12,129 bases of DNA from Oscillospiraceae bacterium (GTDB lineage: Bacteria > Bacillota > Clostridia > UMGS1810): NCBI GenBank assembly GCA_022769845.1, contig JALEIO010000089.1, positions 1-12,129 of the forward strand, in the 5' to 3' direction. The notes beneath the pieces are model-generated. The model was not told where the DNA came from. It saw only the letters and a list, made by a program, of their open reading frames with translations, and searched no databases. This document shows positions 1-4,894 of this stretch, one piece after another. The position numbers and the translations under genes were made by a program. Position 1 is the stretch's first letter; every line of letters begins with the position of its first letter.

Positions 1-1383
1 AGGTCCTTCGCACTCGTTTACGGCAAAATTCATCATTTGTTCAAGCTCTTTGAAACAGCTCGGCGCAAGAATTTTCATATTCGGCATATGTGAAAGATAG
101 GACAAATCAAAAATTCCCTGATGCGTTTCGCCGTCCTCACCTACAATTCCTGCCCTGTCCACCAAAAATACAACGTGGAAGTTTGAAAGGCAAACATCGT
201 GAATAAGTTGGTCATATGCCCTTTGCAAAAATGTGGAATACACCGCAACGACGGGAATTAAACCGCCCGACGCCATACCTGCCGCATTCGTTACCATATG
301 CTGCTCGGCAATGCCTACGTCAAAAAACCGTTCGGGAAATTTTTTTGCAAAATCGCACAAGCCGCACCCTGTAGCCATTGCCGCCGTAAGCGCGACGATT
401 TTTTTATTATTAGCAGCAAGCTTTTTTAAAATTTCGCCTGCCGCAGAGGAAAAATTAATAGCATTTTTTGTAACAAGCGTTGCTTTTCTGCTTATGCCGT
501 GAAAAGCCTCCGGGTCGTTTTCGGCATTTTCGTATCCCATACCTTTTTTGGTAAAGGTGTGTATAAGCACAGGACCGTCAAGCTCTTTTGCGCGCCTGAA
601 AACATCAATAAGCGAATTTATATTGTGACCGTCTATAATCCCTATATATGTAAAGCCTAAATTTTCAAAAATTCCGCCTGCGATTGCCGAATATTTAAAC
701 GCGTCCTTTACTGTTGAAATGGTATGCTTTGCAATATCTCCCGCCTTGCCCATTTTTGTCAAAAAGCTGTTTATGCTGTTTTTTGTATGCAAATATTTTT
801 TTGCCGTGCGGAGTCTTGAAAGGTACTCCGACATACCGCCGACGTTTTTTTCAATAGACATTTCATTGTCGTTTAAAATAACAATAAGCCTTGTTTTGCT
901 TGTTCCGGCATCTCCGAACGCCTCATAAACCATACCGCCGCCAAGAGCACCGTCGCCGATAAACGCGCAGACGTTGTAATCCTCGCCCAAAATATCGCGT
1001 GCTCTTGCAATTCCGAGCGCCGCCGACACCGAGGTGCTTGCGTGACCCGCAACAAACGCGTCGCAGTCGCTTTCCGAAGGCTTCGGAAAGCCTGACAGTC
1101 CGCCCATTTGGCGTATTGTCGGAAATTTTTCATACCGACCGGTGAGCATTTTGTGAACATAACTCTGATGCCCTACATCAAACACAATTTTGTCTTTTGG
1201 ACAATCAAAAACAAGGTGATATGCCAGCGTAAGCTCTACAACACCTAAATTTGACGCCAGATGTCCGCCCGTTTTCATCACATTTTCAACAAGTGAACGC
1301 CTTATTTCATCGCATAGGGCAGGATAATCCGACTTATTTATTTTTTTTAAATCAGATGGTGATTTAATTTTTTCCAAAAACAT
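1..1383 (-). CDS. dxs: 1-deoxy-D-xylulose-5-phosphate synthase, 3' end beyond window
   Basis: This is the thiamine-diphosphate enzyme that condenses pyruvate with glyceraldehyde 3-phosphate to give DXP. It is the entry step of the MEP isoprenoid pathway and also feeds thiamine and pyridoxal synthesis. It acts in the cytoplasm. The frame is open from the ATG at 1383 to base 1, giving 461 of the roughly 620 residues usual for the family, so the C-terminal transketolase domain is cut. Visible motifs are GHQSYVHKMLTGR (71-83), the ThDP/Mg site GDGALGGG (143-150) with NDN (171-173) and MSIEKNVGG, the catalytic Glu in GIAEQH (E360), and DRAGIVGEDG-THQG (409-422). All key residues seen are intact. 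It starts 2 nt after the stop of the DUF21/OapA-like gene, so translation is probably coupled. Only a weak purine-rich RBS lies inside the upstream gene. Identification is secure from the motifs. Confidence 0.97.
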   Translation of the reverse strand, partial: MFLEKIKSPSDLKKINKSDYPALCDEIRRSLVENVMKTGGHLASNLGVVELTLAYHLVFDCPKDKIVFDVGHQSYVHKMLTGRYEKFPTIRQMGGLSGFPKPSESDCDAFVAGHASTSVSAALGIARARDILGEDYNVCAFIGDGALGGGMVYEAFGDAGTSKTRLIVILNDNEMSIEKNVGGMSEYLSRLRTAKKYLHTKNSINSFLTKMGKAGDIAKHTISTVKDAFKYSAIAGGIFENLGFTYIGIIDGHNINSLIDVFRRAKELDGPVLIHTFTKKGMGYENAENDPEAFHGISRKATLVTKNAINFSSAAGEILKKLAANNKKIVALTAAMATGCGLCDFAKKFPERFFDVGIAEQHMVTNAAGMASGGLIPVVAVYSTFLQRAYDQLIHDVCLSNFHVVFLVDRAGIVGEDGETHQGIFDLSYLSHMPNMKILAPSCFKELEQMMNFAVNECEGP

Positions 1384-1385
1384 TC

Positions 1386-1970
1386 TTAACGCACTTTCTT
1401 CTTTGGTTTTTTGCCGCCGGATGCAGCACCGAAGGTAAAAACTTTTTTAATAAAATACACGCTTATGCCAACGGTTTTGATAATATCGTGGCTTTTGGTT
1501 ATGGCAATTTTTTTACCCGCAGCCTTGCCGCCGACAGTCAGTGCCGCAACAATTCCCGATAGAACAAGGTTTAATACGACCTCGTCAATTCCGTTGTATT
1601 TTAGAACCACAATCGCAACAATCGCCCCCGCAAGACCGCCCGACACAACGCCGACAGTATCTCCGATAACGTCGTTGCAGATGTTTGACACCTTTTCGGC
1701 ATTTCGTATAAGGTTTATAGCTTCTTTTCCTCCGGGTATTCCTTTTGCGTTTCGGGCATGAAACGGCGTTTCGGACGCACTTGTTACCGAAATGCCCACA
1801 ATATCAAAAATAATGCCGATTAAAACTACGCACACCAACACAAAAAACGCCCAAACCACACTCACCTTTTCGATGAGCAGGTTTGTCACAACGTTAATTG
1901 AAACAGACAAAAAGAAGGTGAACACGGTAATTTTAAGCGGCCACAGATTATACTTTTTTTCTTTTTTCAT
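1386..1970 (-). CDS. oapA: OapA-like DUF21 membrane protein (OLE RNA-associated)
   Basis: This is a 194-residue integral membrane protein with four hydrophobic segments at about residues 12-30, 38-60, 100-123 and 130-150. A polar loop (62-99) contains SVTSASETPFHARNAKG and EAINLIRNAEKVSNICNDVIGD (read as two adjoining pieces). The C-terminus is very basic (KKPKKKVR). The SASETPF / LIRNAEKVSN pattern matches the DUF21 domain of CNNM/CorB-type magnesium proteins. Here there is no CBS pair and no CorC-HlyC domain, so it is a DUF21-only protein. DUF21-only proteins of about 200 residues encoded directly after OLE RNA are the known OLE partner OapA, and the position between the structured RNA and dxs is what names it. 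The basic tail could contact RNA (inference). The start is the ATG at 1970; an in-frame stop lies just upstream. The only SD-like GAGG is about 15 nt away, so the RBS is poor. Some databases would call it 'CorB-like transporter'. Confidence 0.85.
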   Translation of the reverse strand: MKKEKKYNLWPLKITVFTFFLSVSINVVTNLLIEKVSVVWAFFVLVCVVLIGIIFDIVGISVTSASETPFHARNAKGIPGGKEAINLIRNAEKVSNICNDVIGDTVGVVSGGLAGAIVAIVVLKYNGIDEVVLNLVLSGIVAALTVGGKAAGKKIAITKSHDIIKTVGISVYFIKKVFTFGAASGGKKPKKKVR

Positions 1971-2011
1971 TTTTTACAAAAAATGCCTCACAAAATTTTA
2001 TTAAAATTATT

Positions 2012-2035
2012 AAAACGGGCAAAAGCACCCGTTTT
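2012..2035 (-). terminator. Hairpin between OLE RNA and oapA
   Basis: An 8-bp stem (2012-2019 with 2028-2035, AAAACGGG/CCCGTTTT) closes an 8-nt loop. On the minus strand it is followed by TTTTAATAATTTTAATAAAA, an interrupted U-rich tract, so it may end or partly end the OLE transcript while letting some polymerase read into oapA. On the plus strand it is followed by eight uninterrupted T (2032-2039) and would be a stronger terminator, but no plus-strand gene precedes it. The call for the minus-strand transcript is an inference. Confidence 0.5.
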
Positions 2036-2046
2036 TTTTAAATAAA

Positions 2047-2692
2047 AAGTGGTATTATACGAAGTAAAATTTACGGCTTAGGTTCAGTTGGATTTCCCAG
2101 AGCGCCGCCGTTTCGTCGCCAAAACGGCAGTTTCCTTTTAAGGCGCAATATAACCCTGTCGCCAAAGGTATGACTGAATTGCCACTTAGTCCGCACTGCA
2201 ATCCCTCGCATAACACAGCCTAGGAGTTTTCCTCAACAGTCGTGTCAACTCTTAGCCTCTTTTGCAAGCACCATTTCAAACCCTATAACGCACTGACAAA
2301 GGCCAGTAGCCAATGCGTCTGACGGTTATCCGTATTTGCTCACTCAAGGCAGGCTACTCTGCTCACAGCATATTGTTACCTACACCGCAAAACAGGTTAC
2401 ATCCTAAACCGTAGCGCAAATGCTTATAGAAAGGAATTAATCCGTTAAAGAAAAAGGTTCTTCCTTAAACAGATTAACCCTTTGACTAACCGCTACGAAT
2501 TTAGGCCTCCGCGGAAAAAGGGTCAACGCCCGTATGCCATTACGGATCGCCCTTAATCCTTAACTCCCAGCATCTGCCCCAGACTGGGCGTAAGAAGCAA
2601 ACACAAGGAACTTCATCGATATGCCCTTTAGTGGATTTTTAGGCCCACCTTACAAGCTGACAGATCCGACTAGGATACTGCACCACTTAATG
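2047..2692 (-). ncRNA. ole: OLE RNA (Ornate, Large, Extremophilic RNA)
   Basis: This large structured non-coding RNA assembles with the DUF21 protein OapA at the cell membrane. In studied Bacillota it has been linked to stress tolerance, and its biochemical role is unsettled. The stretch is about 645 nt long (family typically about 600), has no ORF of useful length in any frame, and is GC-richer than the flanking AT-rich spacers. The first and last bases pair: AAGTGGT at the 5' end (2688-2682) with ACCACTT at the 3' end (2053-2047). Many local helices are visible on the minus strand: CGTAGCG/CGCTACG closing a long arm with TTAATC/GATTAA, CCGTA/TACGG, ACGCA/TGCGT, ACGG-ATAA-CCGT, and GCCGTTT/AAACGGC near the 3' end. 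A TATAAT box (2705-2700) ends 7-8 nt before the 5' end. It lies directly upstream of oapA and dxs, the known OLE neighbourhood. The identity rests on context plus structure; no covariance-model search was possible. RNase P RNA and tmRNA do not fit the neighbours or the visible motifs. Confidence 0.85.
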
Positions 2693-2699
2693 ATATGAT

Positions 2700-2727
2700 A
2701 TTATAACATAATAACGAAGGCGGCAAA
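2700..2727 (-). promoter_or_regulatory. Candidate sigma-A promoter of OLE RNA
   Basis: On the minus strand a perfect TATAAT (2705-2700) is preceded, with 16-bp spacing, by TTTGCC (2727-2722), a weak -35. Transcription would start at about 2692-2694, exactly where the structured RNA begins. The -10 box is the convincing part. The -35 lies inside a large inverted repeat (2705-2748), which may affect promoter strength. Confidence 0.6.
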
Positions 2728-2748
2728 GTGTCGCCGCAGTATTATGTT
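2705..2748. repeat. Long inverted repeat overlapping the ole promoter
   Basis: AACATAATA (2705-2713) is the perfect reverse complement of TATTATGTT (2740-2748). Inside it, GCGGC (2720-2724) pairs with GCCGC (2733-2737). The structure covers the -35 region and touches the -10 of the proposed ole promoter. It could be a DNA operator palindrome or, in any transcript arriving from the radical SAM gene, an RNA hairpin. No U-tract follows it on the minus strand, so a simple terminator is unlikely. Confidence 0.55.
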
Positions 2749-2759
2749 TAAAAATTCTC

Positions 2760-2794
2760 CAAGACAAAGAAATCTTTGATTTCGTTTTGCCTTG
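2760..2794 (-). terminator. Imperfect hairpin, possible terminator of the rnc/radical SAM transcript
   Basis: CAAG-x-CAAAG-AAATC (2760-2774) pairs imperfectly with GATTTC-GTTTTG-CCTTG (2778-2794), leaving a TTT loop, one mismatch and a 2-nt bulge. On the minus strand the stem is followed by GAGAATTTTTAAA, so the U-run is offset by about 5 nt. It lies after the radical SAM stop and before the ole promoter, a sensible place to end the upstream operon. The displaced U-run keeps confidence low. Confidence 0.35.
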
Positions 2795-2801
2795 TGAGGT
2801 T

Positions 2802-2830
2802 ATTTTAACATATTTTTTTCAAAAAGTAAA
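2802..2830 (-). promoter_or_regulatory. Weak candidate promoter upstream of the ole leader
   Basis: On the minus strand TTTACT (2830-2825), a 17-bp spacer and TAAAAT (2807-2802) form a plausible but AT-rich promoter just after the radical SAM stop. If real, its transcript would begin near 2795, at the base of the hairpin at 2760-2794, and run toward ole. AT-rich DNA yields such matches by chance. Confidence 0.25.
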
Positions 2831-2839
2831 TATCTATTT

Positions 2840-3850
2840 TTAATTTTTCACAATTTTTATTTCGCCGATATTTAAATTATTATCGGTTTTAACCTTAAAA
2901 TCAAGAGAATATTTTTGCCGAAAATACCTTTTATTTTCCTGTTTGTACCCCGACACCGCAGAAATGTTTTTGCTGTTTGCAAAAACGGTAATGTTACCTG
3001 TTTCTTTGTTTTCGGCAATATATTTTTCAATTTTCTGCCTGAACATTGTTGACTCTGCCATTTCTCTTATCGCAGGATGATATGGTCCTGTTACGGTGTT
3101 TTCGTTTACCTCATCGGTGGTTTGCAAACCAACTCTTATAACATTTATGTTTTTTTCATAAAATTTTTCAAGCAAAACCGCCAGAATATCCACAGTTTCA
3201 GCAAGCGAAAGAGGAGTGTATTTTCCCGATTTCATCATATCAAAAAGCGGCGTGTCCGAAATTACAAGTGTGGGATAAATACGCACGCAGTCAGGCTTTA
3301 AGCTTATTATATCGTCCGCGGTTTTATACATTTTTTCTTTTGTATCGCAAACCAACCCCAGCATCATTTGAAGTCCGAGCGAAAACCCGTACTGCTTTAT
3401 AAGTTTTGCAGCCTCAAAAACATCTTTTGCAGTGTGACCCCTGCCGCTTTTTTTCAAAACCTCGTCATCTGTCGACTGAACGCCAAGCTCAATCGCGGTA
3501 AAACCATAATTTTTAAGGCGTTCAAGGCACTTTTCGTCTATGGCGTCAGGTCGTGTCGAGCAGCGTATTCCGTTAATTTTTCCCATTTTAAGATATTTAT
3601 TCGCAATCTCACAAAGGCTGTTTTGAACTTCCTCGTCAATCGCCGTAAAACTTCCGCCGAAAAAGGCTATTTCAACATATCTTTCAGCATCCGTACTGTT
3701 TATGGTTTCAATATTTTTTTCAATAATATCCTCAATTTCATCATAATTTAAAATATCATTTTTGCCTGTTATTTTTTTTTGATTGCAAAAAACACAGTTG
3801 TGCGTGCAGCCGATATGTGGCACAAAAATAGGAATATTGTAGTGTCTCAT
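2840..3850 (-). CDS. Elp3-like radical SAM protein
   Basis: This 336-residue radical SAM enzyme has the 4Fe-4S motif C15-x3-C19-x2-C22 in GCTHNCVFCNQ, a GGSFTA SAM-binding segment (65-70), STRPD (98-102) and ELGVQS (121-126). A C-terminal half with VRIYPTLVISDTPL resembles the Radical_SAM_C region of Elp3/YhcC-type proteins. It ends without the GNAT acetyltransferase domain of full Elp3, so it should cleave SAM to a 5'-deoxyadenosyl radical, but its substrate is unknown. A role in RNA modification would fit its relatives and the rnc neighbour (inference). The start ATG overlaps the rnc stop as ATGA, so translation is very likely coupled. Radical SAM genes of this type downstream of rnc are common in Clostridia. 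The usual smc/ftsY continuation is absent here; the OLE locus follows instead. Confidence 0.88.
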   Translation of the reverse strand: MRHYNIPIFVPHIGCTHNCVFCNQKKITGKNDILNYDEIEDIIEKNIETINSTDAERYVEIAFFGGSFTAIDEEVQNSLCEIANKYLKMGKINGIRCSTRPDAIDEKCLERLKNYGFTAIELGVQSTDDEVLKKSGRGHTAKDVFEAAKLIKQYGFSLGLQMMLGLVCDTKEKMYKTADDIISLKPDCVRIYPTLVISDTPLFDMMKSGKYTPLSLAETVDILAVLLEKFYEKNINVIRVGLQTTDEVNENTVTGPYHPAIREMAESTMFRQKIEKYIAENKETGNITVFANSKNISAVSGYKQENKRYFRQKYSLDFKVKTDNNLNIGEIKIVKN

Positions 3851-4533
3851 AATATTTTAAGCCTCGTACACGCTTCTTTTGCCGCCGCCTGCTCCGCACT
3901 TTTTTTGCTCTTGCCGCCGCCCGTTCCCACAATTTTGCCGTCTAAAGACACCGAATATACATAGTGCTTGTCGTGGTCGGGGCCTTCCTGCGAAACAAGG
4001 GTATATTCAACCTGCTTTGAAAAATTTTGAGCATACTCCTGCAAACGTGTTTTATATTCTGTAATTTTCGGATTTTTCCCCGAATATTCGTTTATATATT
4101 TTTCGGTAAGGCTCAAAATAACGCGTTTTGCCTCGTCCATTCCTCCGTCCAAAAATACCGCAGCAAAAAGTGCTTCAACCGCGTCGGCAATCATGGATTT
4201 TCGTTCTCTGCCGCCGTTTAAAGCTTCACCGCGGCTCAAATAAAGGCACTCGCCTATGCCGATTTCGTCAGCAACCTTGTCAAGCCCCGCCTCGCACACA
4301 ACGCTTGCGCGGATTTTTGACAAATCGCCCTCACTGCTTTTTTTCAAGTGATTGTAAATGTATTCCGACACCACAAGTGAAAGCACACTGTCTCCCAAAA
4401 ACTCCATACGTTCGTTGCACTTTGCGCCTTTAACCTCATTTATGTATGAGCTGTGCGTAAGCGATGTTTTTAAAAGGCTGATATTTTTAAATTTATATCC
4501 TATTTTTTCTTGCAGTTTAGATAATTTATCCAT
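3847..4533 (-). CDS. rnc: Ribonuclease III
   Basis: This cytoplasmic double-strand-specific endoribonuclease matures rRNA and cuts structured mRNAs and antisense duplexes. With the ATG at 4533 it is 228 residues, normal for the family. The N-terminal RNase III domain holds the signature NERMEFLGDSVL (about 40-51), with metal and catalytic residues E41, E44, D48, D117 and E120 all present (numbered from this ATG). The C-terminal double-stranded-RNA-binding domain spans about residues 155-227 and ends in GGGKSKKSAEQAAAKEA. A GTG 9 bases upstream (4542) is in frame, but it is part of the RBS AGGTGA itself. That sequence sits 8 nt before the ATG, so 4533 is the better start. The gene follows acpP, with a 9-bp hairpin in between, and its stop overlaps the start of the radical SAM gene. 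The acpP-rnc order is classical. Confidence 0.96.
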   Translation of the reverse strand: MDKLSKLQEKIGYKFKNISLLKTSLTHSSYINEVKGAKCNERMEFLGDSVLSLVVSEYIYNHLKKSSEGDLSKIRASVVCEAGLDKVADEIGIGECLYLSRGEALNGGRERKSMIADAVEALFAAVFLDGGMDEAKRVILSLTEKYINEYSGKNPKITEYKTRLQEYAQNFSKQVEYTLVSQEGPDHDKHYVYSVSLDGKIVGTGGGKSKKSAEQAAAKEACTRLKIL

Positions 4534-4538
4534 AAATT

Positions 4539-4544
4539 TCACCT
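4539..4544 (-). promoter_or_regulatory. Ribosome binding site fixing the rnc start
   Basis: AGGTGA on the minus strand lies 8 nt (counted from AGG) before the ATG at 4533. It contains the alternative in-frame GTG, which therefore cannot use it and has no other Shine-Dalgarno sequence. Confidence 0.7.
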
Positions 4545-4549
4545 AAATT

Positions 4550-4577
4550 AAGGGCAACAAACGTTGCCCTTTTTTTC
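4550..4577 (-). terminator. Hairpin between acpP and rnc
   Basis: A perfect 9-bp stem, AAGGGCAAC (4550-4558) with GTTGCCCTT (4563-4571), has a 4-nt loop. The run of T lies on the plus strand (4570-4576). On the minus strand, the direction of all genes here, it becomes an A-run before the stem, and the stem is followed only by AATTT. In the operon mRNA it is at most a weak terminator or attenuator just upstream of the rnc RBS. It may instead set the acpP to rnc expression ratio or serve as an mRNA 3'-end stabiliser. The function is inferred. Confidence 0.45.
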
Positions 4578-4586
4578 GTTTGAAGC

Positions 4587-4814
4587 TTATTTTATTTTTG
4601 AACTGATATAGTTCATCGCGTCCGAAACGGTAGTAATATTTTCTGCTTCTTCTTCAGGAACTTCAATCTCAAATTCCTCCTCGATAGCCATAATAAGCTC
4701 TACCATATCAAGCGAATCGGCACCGAGGTCATCTATAAACGACGCTTCGGGTGTAATCTTATTTTCATCAATTCCAAGCTGATCAACAATAATAGTTTTA
4801 ATTCTATCAAACAC
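4587..4814 (-). CDS. acpP: Acyl carrier protein
   Basis: This small acidic cytoplasmic protein carries growing acyl chains on a 4'-phosphopantetheine arm during fatty-acid synthesis. The attachment serine is in the canonical GADSLDMVEL motif, followed by the acidic helix EEEFEIEVPEEEAE. I place the start at the GTG at 4814, which gives 75 residues beginning (M)FDRIKTIIVDQLG, the normal family length and N-terminus. A GGAGG (4827-4823) sits 8 nt upstream of that GTG. A longer reading from an ATG at 4856 would add 14 residues unlike any ACP and would put the Shine-Dalgarno sequence inside the gene. It lies between lonB, about 80 nt upstream, and rnc. Whether it has its own promoter in the AT-rich lonB-acpP gap is unclear. 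Confidence 0.96.
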   Translation of the reverse strand: MFDRIKTIIVDQLGIDENKITPEASFIDDLGADSLDMVELIMAIEEEFEIEVPEEEAENITTVSDAMNYISSKIK

Positions 4815-4822
4815 TTTTTTCA

Positions 4823-4827
4823 CCTCC
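4823..4827 (-). promoter_or_regulatory. Ribosome binding site fixing the acpP start
   Basis: GGAGG on the minus strand is 8 nt before the GTG at 4814. It selects the 75-residue protein over the longer ATG-initiated reading. Confidence 0.8.
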
Positions 4828-4894
4828 AAAACTTCTGCTATAAGGTATTTACCCATTTTTTTGTAATTTAAACAAAAATTTTGGAAATTTTTAA

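Noticed and set aside
1070..1090. Perfect 9-bp hairpin CTTTCCGAA-GGC-TTCGGAAAG inside dxs
   Set aside because: It lies in conserved coding sequence (GFPKPSESD) with no regulatory context; most likely coincidental.
233..1160. Short ORFs on both strands inside the first kilobase
   Set aside because: All are shadows of the dxs frame, which is open across the whole stretch and matches DXS motifs from end to end.
1411..2004. Plus-strand ORFs (116 and 70 codons) opposite the DUF21 gene
   Set aside because: They are antisense shadows with no RBS. The minus-strand frame has clear family motifs and membrane segments.
2047..2692. RNase P RNA, tmRNA or an rRNA fragment as the identity of the large RNA
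   Set aside because: No GAGGAAAGUC-type RNase P core, no tRNA-like ends or tag ORF for tmRNA, and no recognisable rRNA motifs were seen. The neighbours fit OLE RNA.
4860..4890. AAAAATTT/AAATTTTT palindrome between lonB and acpP as a terminator
   Set aside because: The stem is purely A/T with no GC core, common by chance in this AT-rich spacer and too weak to be credited.
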